The notes beneath the pieces are model-generated. The model was not told the DNA's origin. It did no database searches and saw only the letters and a program-made list of their open reading frames with translations. A stretch of DNA of 64,000 nucleotides from Lichina pygmaea (taxonomy: Eukaryota; Ascomycota; Lichinomycetes; Lichinales; Lichinaceae), in contig OY730173.1 of the NCBI GenBank assembly GCA_963422465.1, forward strand, positions 3,100,001 through 3,164,000, in the 5' to 3' direction. The position numbers and the translations under genes were made by a program. Each line of letters starts with the position of its first letter. Position 1 is the first letter of the stretch. Of the stretch, positions 33,220-43,829 are shown piece after piece.

Positions 33220-34845
33220 GGGCTGACCTGTTCGTCGTCCGTCCCGAGCAGCTTCGCGACTCCGCGACTTCAACCTCCCACCCCTTCGGCGACGCCCAGG
33301 TCCTCCAAGCCCTCGACCTTCGAGGCGGCCAATTACGAGACGCCCCGCTCGAGCTTGGCCACTTTCGAGTCGTTCTTCCCCTTCAGCACGAGCCCGCTGC
33401 AGCAGATCTCGGACTCGTACGAGCGAGATGTCGACGGCAATGCCACGTCGACGCCGTCGGCGGGCGGAAGCGGCGTCCACCCACCCGTCCTCCGCTCCGG
33501 AGATCTAAGTCTGGGAATCCATCTCCAGGCAGCCGTGGCTCAGGGAGACCGTGGCGAGCCCCTTGTCGTGCAAGGCGCCCCTGCCGCGCTGTCGTCGCCC
33601 GTGCATTCTTCGAGCTCCCATCAGACTGACTCTGGGACGGTTGTCTGCGGGAGCCTCCGACACGAAGACCGGGCTCTGATGGTTGAGGGAAGCAATATGC
33701 AGCACCTGCAACAGCACCAGTTAAAACAGCATGATTCGCAGGAGTCGATGCAGACTCCGCCGCCGACGGTGAGCTCGGCAACGATCAGCCCCACACTCGA
33801 GAGCAAGAGGCGCCAGGGTTGTTCCGATGAGCCGGCTGGCAGGGCCGCCACTGCTCAGCCGCTGTGGGACGAAGCCGACGACGCATCGTATCGGGGGAGG
33901 AATCACGACGGAAGGAGGCCGCCTCGACCACGGGTCGAACTCGCGCACTTCTCCTCCGACATCCTCGAGGCCTTTGGTTATCCCACGTCTGCGCCGGCTG
34001 CCGCACCGTCGGCGGCGGCGAGGGAGGTCTTTTGGGACAAGGCCGCTCTTCAGTCGGTCGCGAGCCGTGAAGCATTCGCGACACGCCCACGTCGGATCAA
34101 CCCGGACGACAGCGACGACGACGGGCGCTCCAAGCGTCCGCAGGAGCGGATGAGCTCGAGGCACACGCTCGGCGACCTGACCGGCCAACACGCCGCTGCA
34201 CGTCTGCACCGAGCAGCAGCGCGAAGCGCGAGGCTTGGAAGCCAGCCCGTCGACGATGAAGGACATCCTGGACATGCTGCTCTTCCCGGTGACGCGCCGG
34301 CCCAGACTCGGGCCGCTCCGAACCCTCAACGGCCGGCTATGGCTCGCGAAGTCGGTCGGTCACGTGGCTCGTTCTGGGAGCACTCGTCCCGTCGAAGCAG
34401 CCAGGAGAATTCCCCCGTCAAGGACGAGGATCGAAGGGGCCAGCCCGACCTGGGACGTGGACGCCGCTCATTCTCACAGCAGAGGCAACGCGGCCATCTC
34501 AAACCCCGCAGCAACAACAGAGCGAGCGGTTCTCTGTACGGAGAGGTTCAGGAGCAGATGCCCGTGGTCAAGAGGCGCTGCACGGACCAAGTGCAGACCC
34601 AGACGAGGCAGTCCCTCGAACGCCATGCCCGCCGCGGGCAGTCCTCCGAACCCGCAAGCTACAACGTCCCGCGCGAGACGCGGAGACGTTTCTCTCGACA
34701 GCCGCCGTTGAACGGCTCTAGATCTCGCAACCAGACAGGCGTCTTCTTCACAATCGACGAGACGGGTCGCGCAAAGGCCGAGAGCAAGTTCGTCGGCGAC
34801 TGCGCGAGCGACGGCGTAGTCGTCCCTACGCTCTGGGACGTTCAG

Positions 34846-34880
<35 letters not shown>

Positions 34881-35884
34881 TGAAGCCGAAGACGATATGA
34901 CAACGACTGATGACGACTTTGATTTCACCGTGAGCCGTAACACCTCCTTCGCCGTGATGGAGGCCAATATGCAGGAGGCACGACGCCGAGAACCGAGCGG
35001 TCATCAAGCCCGCCGGCCGCAGCAGCTGCCAGTCGGTGCTGATCTTCACTGGCTCGGGGCCGATGGCCGCGTCGCACCGCGCAGCTACGGCCAGGTCCTG
35101 TCCAAGCGCAAGATCCGTCACGAGCACGCCTACGTGGCCGAGTCGTGTCCGTCGGACGAAGAGGCACCCGTGATGGCGGACATCGCCAGCGAAGCCGAAA
35201 CGGTGTGTGACGATCCGATCGCAGAAGAGACCCGACGGATGCTCGAGCAGAGGAGGACTCGGTACGTCGGCAGTAGAGGTAGGGTTTCCCTCGATGCCGC
35301 GGCAGCTAGGCCCCGGTCTAGACAGCATACTAAACCTCCGTAGGTCCTTCAAGCAGCCGCCACGACAAGGAGAACCGGCACCTAGAGCACTTAGAGGTCG
35401 TACGTGCCGCACGTCACCCGACGCATCAAGGACGAGCGTCAAGCACCGATCCCAACAGCAGCGCGGCCATAGTTTGCAGGTGTCACAATCCAGACCCAAG
35501 GGAGCGCATGATCCAGTGGTATGTGCACGTCTGCACCGCAGCCTGCCGTTTCTCGTCTCTTTCTCCGCCGTGCTGTACTTTGCCCCTTCTGGCCATGTCC
35601 TCACTCGTTCCAGCAAAGATGCTGACGGTGAGACCAGCGAGGCCTGCGCCACGTGGCAACATCTCCAGTGCATGGGCTTGGGCGACGGTGCGGTCCCTCA
35701 CATCTACCAATGCGACGAGTGTTCGGCGCGAACATCCAGGATCCGAGCGAGCCGACTGCAGCATCGCAAGGAGAATGTCCATCCACCCGGAGCCCTTGTA
35801 GCTGCCGCCGGGGCCGCTCCACCTCCTACCTCTTTGTCGTCCTCTGCAAGCGCGAGAAAGGCAGAGAAGCGAGCACGGTCGTGA
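33220..35884 (+). CDS. PHD-finger nuclear protein (5' exon unresolved)
   Basis: Three exons are supported: 33220-35278, 35344-35518 and 35638-35884, together 826 codons, all in phase. The N-terminal two thirds are disordered and Arg/Ser/Asp-rich, with a 13-residue poly-Asp run (GAC repeat at about 34849-34880). A conserved-looking block NQTGVFFTIDETGRAKAES lies near residue 510. The C-terminus forms a PHD zinc finger assembled across the last splice: VCRCHNPDPRERMIQC, then EACATWQHLQCMGL and IYQCDEC, giving a Cys4-His-Cys3-like series. PHD fingers usually read histone H3 tails, so a chromatin role is likely. The frame has no ATG before about 33679, so a 5' exon must exist; 33217-33219 (TAG) is the likely acceptor, and 32547-32648 is a possible first exon. 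Confidence 0.78.
34849..34881 (+). repeat. (GAC)n coding microsatellite, poly-Asp
   Basis: About eleven GAC triplets encode a poly-Asp run in the PHD-finger protein. The complementary (GTC)n gives poly-Val in a spurious antisense frame. Confidence 0.9.
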
Positions 35885-37261
35885 AATGACGGGAACATAG
35901 CTTCTTTCCCTTGCGAAATTTTCTATCCTTGACTCATCTCCACGCACGGCTCCAACCCAAGAAGGGCTCGTCGTTTCATTCCATAAGCTCACACTCCTTT
36001 GCGATCAAGACTCCCCCCTGGGAATTAAACCTACTTGCAATCGTTGCGTTTCTCACATGGATACGAATAATCGTCTGCTAATTCATTTCCACGTTTCTCT
36101 ACACCCCATCTACTTACTACTAACTGCTCTCTTGTTCAAGGTTGAGAACCTGGCCTTTTCCCTTTGTTTTCGTTCAAGTCATTCCTTCTCTCTAGCACGC
36201 CTTTTATTGGCCTCTTGGCCACTTGAGCGTGGAGCAACTTGAGCATTGAGCCCCTCGAGAGTGAAGGCTGTCCATCAATCCATCAAAGCATGTGTCATAG
36301 GATAGTCTACAAGTCAACTATAACACTCACAGGAAGACCAGTGACTCGAGATGATAGCTCCAAGTAAACACGACCCCTGCCCAGAACAGCGAGATGATTC
36401 AAACATCCACCAATACTCGGCGTACGGAAGTAGGTGTACGTATCCCAAATTTGCGCCGATCATCTTCTCTCAGTGGAGGCTTGGTCAGCATGGCTTAGTC
36501 AGTGAGCTCTGTCAGCTAACCTCACACGAGTAGCTTGTACTTCCGTACTGGTACATACTTGGATGGGCATCTATGAGTACATGTACACTCTTGTATGTAC
36601 TGTACGTGTGGAAGTACACTGATGTGACTGGTAATCGTCTCTGAGGAGATAGGTAGGCAGAGAGGCACACACGCAGGCACGCAAGTCGTAGTCATAATCA
36701 TCGCTATGCTTGACACGTCGGGCCACATCTCCACCTTCTCTATCATGAAGCAGCAACAGCATCTACGGCAACGACAATGGCTTTGAGCAGGAATGCCAGC
36801 AGATCAAGATTACGCTGATCCGATACAAGCCGGATTTGCCGTACGGTGCCTCGTACTCTCAGATACAACAGATTTGTGAACCGGCGCCTGGCCGGGGAAT
36901 GAGTGTCTTGATTGATCTATCTCCTCACTAAAATCTAGGAGCGACGACCAAGAAGGAGAAAACTCTGCACACCGTCACGTGCAGACAAACAATTTAGCCG
37001 TCACTCAGGGGGAGGCTGATCTCTGAACCCCTGCAAATCCTCGGGCTATCGACTCCCTGTCGAGTCCCTGGTTGACACCAATATACAGTGAGAATTCTCT
37101 TCTCTCACGTGAACTTGGCTCTAGCAGCGAGCGAGGACTGGTCTTCTCACTCCCCCGGCTGACAAGATTTGTCTATGGCATCTCACTTCGGGCTGATGTA
37201 CCATGTGGTCTTGAGATGCTGCTGCTGCTGTTGCTGCCCCCAGATCACAAGCCCAAGCAGC
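35885..37261. other. Spacer with no recognised gene
   Basis: The first 350 bases are CT-rich and probably the 3' untranslated region of the PHD gene. The rest is mixed sequence with GTACTTCCGTACTGGTAC-type palindromes near 36430 and 36540. It may include the decayed 5' part of the phosphotransferase relic downstream; nothing there is recognisable. Confidence 0.4.
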
Positions 37262-38083
37262 CAGGCTGAGTTTCCATTCCTGCAGACACCAAGGAGTTCA
37301 TCCTACGACTTGGCAACCCCAAAAACAAGGGCCTGCACCAGCAGACGCGAATGCAGAACGAGGTCAGCATCCTCACCCTTGCCTCGGCTGCTCTCCGCCA
37401 CGTCGACCCCAACGTCATGCCCCGCGTGTTCGGCTGGGGTAGTGGTGGCGCTAGTCCTGAGTGTCCACGCTGGATCCTGGAGCAACTGATGCCCAGCGCA
37501 CCACCGGCCAAGGTGTTTGTGCAAACCGTGGCCCTTGACAAGAAGAATAGATCATGGGCCAGATGGCGACCATCCTGGAGGCTTTACAGGACTATGCACT
37601 TCCCGAGAACATCAAGGGCTGGGGGGGTGTGATGTTTGATGGTAGTGGTGACCTTATCAGCACGCCCATGACCAGTGTCGGAGCTGGACCGTGGCCATCC
37701 TTTGAAGCCTCCTACAGAGGCTGTCTAGAAGTAGCCTTCGCCAAGGTGGACAAGAACCCGCGACTCAAGGGATGGCGTACCAACAGTGTCTGAGCATGTG
37801 TCAAAGCCTTTACCAAGCGGGGTCTGTCAGCATAATTCTCTGACTTGACGTTGAAGCAGGACAAGACTATCGTACACACAGGACTTAGTGGGGTTTCTCT
37901 CTTTCCTCTGTGCCTGGGACACTTATCACTCCTTCACACTTTGTGATCTTGTCACTGACACTGACACAAAGCTGCCGACAACATACTCTACAGCCCCGCA
38001 ACGGGCCGCACCTGGACTACAACTTTGCCAGCATCCTGCACCCAGTGTACGAGTTCTTCCAGTCTCATTGGAGCGGCTCCTAG
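37262..38083 (+). pseudogene. Decayed phosphotransferase (APH/choline-kinase-like) family gene
   Basis: Three plus-strand segments together resemble a fungal aminoglycoside-phosphotransferase-fold protein. From 37285 the frame reads DTKEFILRLGNPKNKGLHQQ...VMPRVFGWG..RWILEQLMPS. The frame then shifts near 37545-37555, continuing as GQMATILEALQDYALPENIKGWGGVMFDGSG and FAKVDKNPRLKGWR. A stop at 37791 and another near 37833 interrupt it. A final piece near 38018-38083 reads DYNFASILHPVYEFFQSHW, matching the family's DYDFA..HP.YEFF end. The HxDxxxxN catalytic loop expected between the second and third pieces is not found. A splice-acceptor-like CCTGCAG at 37281-37285 remains at the 5' side. So this is a host gene that has lost function by one frameshift, at least two stops and loss of the active-site loop. 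Confidence 0.72.
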
Positions 38084-39000
38084 GTATAGGTACTGCGCAG
38101 GCCGAGCCGTGGCGGCTTCTATTCGGTAGGCCGAGCCGGGATACGGTAGCTCCTAGCGAGCCGAGCCGAGCCGATTAGTCAGGGTTGTGGCTTGTGATCG
38201 CAACAGCAACTCTCCGTACGGAAGTAGAGTCCCCGGTTGACAGTTACTTACGAAGTACAGTAGGTACAGTACATTCTGTAGGCAGACCTCTTGTCTCTGT
38301 GCTGTACTTACCAGTACGTACAGTATATGCGGTGCAGGAGTGTAGTCAAGGCAATACGCTCGTACGGAAGTACGTATCCTCTTGTTCCTCTGTGTAAGTA
38401 CAAATACTTACTGTATGGTACAGAAAGGGGGGGGGGGGGGGGGGGGGTAGGAGGGGAGGTACCAAGTAAGGGAGGTATGGGAGGTAGTGGAAGGGGAGGT
38501 ACTGGTAGGAGAGGAAGTATGTACAGTATACTTATCTTGAAGACATGTGAGACGGGGAAAGAGAGAAGTACAGTATCCCCCCCGGAGGGGGGAGGGAGGT
38601 TTGTACTGTACTTCGCTTCTTCTCTCTCTCCTCTCCCTCTCCCCACCCCCTTCACATCTCACCCCTCACCTCCCAGGCTATCTTCACTTCATGGTCCCCC
38701 CCCCCCCTCTTCCTCCCGGCGGCGGAGCCTACCCTCATGTACTCCGTACGGAGTACTCTACATAGCATTCCCGACATACTTGCAGCACGTCCCGTGCAGT
38801 TACTCCGGATTCTAGCAATTCTAGCAGAGTACTCCGTACTCCCGTACTTTACGTACGTATGGTACAAAGCACTCAGCCGACTACCGTACGTGGCTCCTTT
38901 GCACGTAAGCCCCTTTCGTACCATCAACCAACTCTGGGGTATCAAATCCTGGTTTCTCGGAGCTCCGGTCGGTTGTCTTTTTGCGTAAGAGGGAAAAGGA
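38084..39000. other. Repeat-rich spacer with GTAC palindromes and G/C runs
   Basis: No gene is recognised. The start has GAGCCG repeats (about 38100-38170: GCCGAGCC units). Several CGTACGGAAGTAC/GTACTCCGTACGGAGTAC motifs occur, including a perfect 18-base palindrome at 38739-38756, along with the 21-G run at 38427 and long GGGAGGT and CCTCTCC tracts. Confidence 0.45.
38427..38447 (+). repeat. Homopolymer of 21 G
   Basis: An uninterrupted run of 21 G is followed by imperfect GGGAGGTA repeats to about 38515. It has the same length as the G run at 1661-1681. Confidence 0.93.
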
Positions 39001-39024
39001 AAAAAAAGAATTATGACGATTAAA

Positions 39025-39235
39025 ATATATGGTTGGAATGAAGATGGAATGAAGATGGATGGAAGATGAAATAAAGATGAGTAGAAGATAAGATGGAAGA
39101 TGAAATGAAGATGAATAGAAGATAAGATGGCATATGGGTGGAATCATGTAAGGGAAGAAGAAGAAAAGGAAAGAAGAGAATAGATGCATAGATGAATGGA
39201 TAAATAGAGGAATGGAGGAATGGAGGAATGGAGAA
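39025..39235 (+). repeat. AGATGGAAGATGAA-type purine-rich minisatellite
   Basis: Degenerate tandem units around GGAATGAAGATGGA and GTAGAAGATAAGATGG repeat over about 120 bases. They are followed by GGAATGGAGGAATGGAGGAATGG repeats near 39211-39236. The tract lies 3' of the sugar-transporter gene. Antisense open frames through it (Ser/His/Phe-rich) are spurious. Confidence 0.8.
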
Positions 39236-39289
39236 ATTGAAAGGGCCTGCCTGGGGCAAGGGAGACGAATGAAGTACGAAGTAATGCCC

Positions 39290-39328
39290 GCGAGAGAGAG
39301 AGAGAGAGAGAGAGAAAGAAAGAAAGAA
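39290..39328 (+). repeat. (GA)n microsatellite
   Basis: About twelve GA dinucleotides followed by AAAG units lie in the region downstream of the sugar-transporter stop. Confidence 0.9.
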
Positions 39329-39476
39329 TTATCCGTGAAGTGGGTTGAAGGCTCCAGGTACGCACAGTACGTGTACTGTTCCCCCCACCCCAATACCCAC
39401 TTACATGCACAATCCCAATGACCCTCGGGACAAACGAGAAGAATGGACGGAATTCGTCTTGACATTCTCTTCATTT

Positions 39477-41928
39477 TCAGACCTTTTCGTCCGCCGACGT
39501 CAGAGCTCTCTTCATCGTCCGATCCCTCGCCAGCGAGGTGGCCATGGTCGAGGTGACGACAGCCGGGTACGTCGTCTCCTCGCGGTGCGCCCGCTCGATC
39601 TCGTCCTCGGCGAGGGGCAGACGCGGCGGCTCGACGTGCGACTGCAGGAGCAGGTAGCGGCGGCAGAAGTACGGCACCTGGCGCATGCCGTAGCGGGCGT
39701 GCGCCCGGGTCGACACGCTGAAGACCTGGTCGAGCTCCTCCAGCGTCTTGCCCTTGGTCTCGGGCACGAACAGCAGCACCAGGCCCCAGCCGATCAAGTT
39801 CCAGATGGCGTACCACGAGAACCCGCCCGTGTCGCCCAGCGCCGCCCGCATCGACGGCCACGTGATGGCCAGCAGGAAGTTGAAGAACCACGTCGTCGCC
39901 GTTGCTGCTCAAGGGATCTGGAGTTAGCTGGGGATGTATCAAGAGGGGGAGGTTCGAGTGTGGGTCATAGATGGGGTCGAGGATAGATGGAGGGTCGGTA
40001 GAGGATCAGGTCGAAGACGATTCGGGCGGGGAAGAACAACGGCCACGGTTACAAACGGGACAGGCAGCTCGGTCGGCAAGGGGCAAAGGGAGAAGCGAGC
40101 GACGAGAAGGTAACCGTACCCAGACTCATGCCGTATCCCCGCACGTAGAGCGGGTACGCCTCGGCCGAATAGACAAACGGCACGGGTCCCTCACCGGGCG
40201 AGTAGACCATCCCAAAGAGGTAGATACCCGCGGTGATGCAGGCGATGCGAGCCTTGTATGCCGTCTCCTCCGGGATCAGAAAGGAGAAGCCGGTGAAGAA
40301 GAGGCACAAGGACATGAACGGGAAGGTCGTCAAAAGCAGGTTGCACCGGCCAAAGGTGTCGATGGTCTTGACGGCCGGGATCGCGAACAGAAAGTTGATG
40401 ATGCCAAAGCCCAGCGACGCCGACAGCGCCGCGATGTCCGAGTAGTTGGCCTGCTCGAAGATGTGCGACGAATAATACGCGATGACGTTGATGCCGCAGA
40501 ACTTTCCGGTTTCGAGAGAGAAATGCGGTCTTAGCACGATCATGCGGTGCGGGGTAAGAGAGGGGAGGGGACGGGCAAAGGTCGAGAAGGCTGTGGCGCG
40601 GCCGAAGACGCACCTGCTGCATAAACATGAGAATCTCCGATGCCACCAGGGCCCGACGATTCCTCGGCACCGTGAAGAGCTCCGCTACCGTGACGCCGCC
40701 GGCTTTGAGGACCGCTTCGGCCTCGAGCAGCACGTGCATGTAGAAGATGTCGCGCGCAGCCTGGACCTTTGAGAAGCGGAGGCGGATCATGGAGGCGTAC
40801 GCCTTGTCGTGCCGGCCTCGGCCCATGTACCAGCGCGGCGACTCGGGGCAGAAGAAGACGAAGCAGCACACGCCGAGGGCGGGCAACATGGCCGAACCGA
40901 GCATGAGCCGCCAGTTGAGCCCGACGATGCCGCCGAGGTCGGGCACCCTGTAGAAAGCCAGGTCGGCCATGTACCCGAGCATGATTCCGAACGCCGTCCA
41001 GAGCTGCCACTGCATCACGAGCGCGCCCCGGATGGCAGGGGGAGCCGTCTCGGCCGCGTAGATCGGCACCGTGGCCGACATGGTGCCGATGCCGAACCCG
41101 ACGGCGAAGCGCGCGATGAACATGTGCCACCAGCTGTTGGTGAAGCTCTGCCACAGCACCGTCACGACCGAGATGGTACACGCCACGAAGATCGTGCCCC
41201 GTCGCCCAAACCAGTGGTTGAACGGCACAGTCATCCAGCACCCGATGAAGGCGCAGCACAGGTACGGCGCCGAATTCACCAGCCCCAGGAGCCACGTCGA
41301 CCGCGAGTCGTTGCCCTTGATCCCGAATGGGCCCGAGAAGAACAGCTGCGCGCCGTTGATCACCGTTTCGTCTGGTCGCGGGGCACAGGACGTCAGTCTC
41401 GGAGCCAGAGCATCAGAGAGGAGGTGGACGGCCAGCCATGAGCATCATCGTACCCATGCCCTGAACGGCCGCGCACGTCGAGCAGAGAACCATGACGAGA
41501 TACAGAAGCACCGGCTGGTGCCACTTCTTCAGGAACTCGACTCTCATGATCTCGCGATCCTCGCTGGAGAGAGCTTCGTAGGTGTCGTAACACAGGTGAT
41601 TCTGGGCCAGGACTGCGCCCTGCCGGAAAGCCCGAACGTCGTCGTCGGTGCCCTTGATGTACTTCTGGGCGTAGGCGGCCCCCATGTCCTCCAGCTCGTC
41701 CTCGGCGTAGTCGGCCAAGGGATTGGCGAGCTTGGCGCTGAAGTTCTGCCGCGTCGCATCGTCGATGGTCACCGGGGAGGAAGAGATGGCCTTGAGACCG
41801 CCTGGCGGGTCCAACTGCGTGTCGGTCTGGCGGCGCGAGACTGGGCTCTGAGGCTCGACCACGGTGGACGAGTCCGTGAAGCCCCGATCGCGGGATTTGA
41901 ATTTGACATCTGGGAGTGGACCCGCCAT
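39477..41928 (-). CDS. MFS sugar transporter (SP family) with long N-terminal extension
   Basis: Four exons join in phase: 41928-41454, 41371-40614, 40501-40120 and 39904-39477, giving 680 aa. The ATG at 41928 (MAGPLPDVKFKSRD) is the first plausible start; upstream frame lacks support. About 140 polar residues precede the first membrane helix (HQPVLLYLVMVLCSTCAAVQG), leading through the splice into MDETVINGAQLFF. Sugar-porter signatures are present: FGRRGT after helix 2, PESPRWYMGRGRHDKA after helix 6, FMQQFCGINVIAYYSS in helix 7, YSAEAYPLYVRGYGMS and PETKGKTLEELDQVFS at the C-terminus. Twelve helices can be traced. The substrate cannot be told from sequence; hexose, disaccharide or polyol are all possible. 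No break is seen. Confidence 0.92.
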
Positions 41929-43035
41929 TGTTGACAGCGTGCGCCGTGGATAGTGGCCTGTTGGAGCGGGGTGACGATATTGAAGAAGCCCGGGGAAAGG
42001 CTCGAGACGTTTTGGTGCCCCAAGGGCATCCAACCTGCATTTATAAGCTTGAGCTCCCGGGCCCGCCTTCGCCTCGGCTCCTCCTCCATCCTGCGATTGC
42101 CTCCGCGTGCGACACCGAAAGGGCAAGAGAAAAGGGGGGGGAGGAGAGTCTCGGTTCGTCAGGCCGAGGGAAAGATCTCGTCCGTTCGATGTGACGTTCG
42201 ATCGTGGGTATTGTGGTTTCTCCTAAAGAGGACTCAGGCGGAATAGTAGTTATTCCGAGAAACTCGTGTTGATTACATAATGAGGCTTACTAATGGGCCG
42301 CAGCCTATGCGAATTAGTCGGTTCCGCCAGGGCTACCTATGGAAGTACTTCCGTACTCCGTACATACTTACGTACGTACCCGTGCCTTGAAGGTACTTCG
42401 TACCTCCCCTCCCCTCACTACATTCAACTGTGACGTGGACAGCTTCAACGAAGACATCAGGACAATCAGAGATGAGTCCCGTGATATTTCTAGCTAGAAA
42501 TCAAAGAGGGTCTACTATCATGACACCACAGTTTCTGTTAACACACCACCTCCCTTGGCGTTGGTTGTTAGAACGACACCCATTTAGCGCTCCTTTGTGC
42601 TGTTAGCGACACACCCTGTACAGTACATAGTACATGCATACATACCCGCCCTTGCCACCTTAGGTGGGATACATCAATTTGCCCGGATTCTCCATATAAA
42701 GCTAGGTACAGTACGTCCATACGTACATGATTCTTTCGGGGTGTACTCGTAGAAACATCTGCCAGCTCTTCTAGGATGCCACAGAAGCCGTGCTCCTCAG
42801 AAGTATCAGGATTACTGTATGCTTGCGGGGGATTTCACAGAGATTTAAAGTATTCATGAAACTACATAAGCGAGGAGGACAGGACCGTTGCGCTTATGAG
42901 GTGTCGCGTTAACAGTACCAAAAAGTGCTAAAATCGGCGTCATTCTAATAAAACACTGTGGTGTCGTAGTAAGATGGTCATCAGTATCGGAGATATGTTT
43001 TTCCGGGCTGGTCAGCAGCTTCGCGTCGGAGAGCT
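41929..43035. other. Spacer upstream of the sugar transporter
   Basis: No gene is recognised. The first 250 bases should hold the transporter promoter. From 42340 there are GTACTTCCGTACTCCGTAC motifs and TACCCGTGCCTTGAAGGTA (about 42377-42395), the latter starting like the transposon ends at 21.07 kb. The part at 42400-43000 is relatively AT-rich. Confidence 0.45.
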
Positions 43036-43640
43036 AATGCACAGGCTCGATTCTAGTGATGCAGAAACTGGCGCTAGCGAAGTGCATTTGGGCGCTACTG
43101 ACGCACGCCCTCGAGCATTAGATGTCCGACGAAAGAGTGACTGGTGCTTATAACTGATGGCCACTCTTCCGTCGGACATCGTCGACGAACTGGAGCGAAC
43201 TACAGTGTGCAGAGGCTCGACGCTAGTGATGCAGAAACTGGCGCTAGCGAAGTGCATCTGGGCGCTACTGACGCATGCCCGCGACTATCAGATGTCCGAC
43301 GGAAGAGTGGCTTGTTCCTACTGTACAACTGATGACCACTTTTCTGTCGGACATCTTCGACGCACGCCGGCAAAACTAATGCAGAGGCTAGACGCTAGTG
43401 ATGCAGAATCTGGCGCTAGCGAAGTGAAGCTGGGCGCTACTGACGCATGCCCGCGACTATCAGATGTCCGACGGAAGAGTGGCTGGTACCTACGAATGTG
43501 GCCCTTTTCCGTCGGACATCCTACAGTTTGGGGCTGTCAGGCAATGGGATGGGCTTAGTCATACTCGAGCAAACCTCAGTTGAGATGCCCGGCGGAAGAG
43601 TGACCACCAAAACTGGTCGCTCTTCTGTCGGACATCCTGT
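43036..43640 (+). repeat. Three tandem units of about 172 bp with inverted GATGTCCGAC/GTCGGACATC pairs
   Basis: Units start at about 43036, 43207 and 43381. Each begins with GCAGAGGCTCGACGCTAGTG, continues with GGCGCTAGCGAAGTG and GGCGCTACTGACGCATGCCC, and ends with GATGTCCGACGGAAGAGTG, followed about 30-40 bases later by the inverse CACTCTTCCGTCGGACATC. The last inverted pair (about 43584-43640: GATGCCCGGCGGAAGAGTGACC...GGTCGCTCTTCTGTCGGACATC) lacks the long unit between. Each pair could fold into a hairpin with a stem of about 20 bp. The GTCGGACATC core is the same as in the 1.7-3.5 kb array. A 133-codon open frame across the units is a by-product of the repeat. Confidence 0.85.
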
Positions 43641-43829
43641 GAAGGAGGCCAGACCGCCGGCCGAGCTTCGCCATACCAGTACGAAGGCACGTGTACTCGT
43701 ACGGCTGGCCTCTGCACGTAGTACCTCGTACTAACGTACAGTACGAGTACTGTACGGAGTACGTCACGTACGTATGTACATACGTACCGTACTTCACACT
43801 TGGGCTACATACTCGATCTCTGCCAGACC
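43641..43829. other. Promoter region of the rhomboid-family gene, with GTAC palindromes
   Basis: This short spacer is dominated by overlapping GTACGTAC, GTACTGTACGGAGTACG and CATACGTACCGTAC motifs (43735-43795) just upstream of the start codon at 43830. Confidence 0.5.

Noticed and set aside
34474-35673. 399-codon minus-strand frame opposite the PHD-finger gene
   Set aside because: It is antisense to a gene supported by an intact zinc finger and splice sites; poly-Val comes from the GAC repeat.
38881-39410. Minus-strand frames rich in Ser, Phe and Leu beyond the sugar-transporter stop
   Set aside because: They are translations of the (GA)n and AGATGGAAG repeats, beyond the conserved transporter C-terminus.
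43157-43558. 133-codon plus-strand frame with repeated LDASDAESGASEV-like segments
   Set aside because: It is a direct translation of the 172-bp tandem repeat and starts inside one unit; there is no independent sign of coding.
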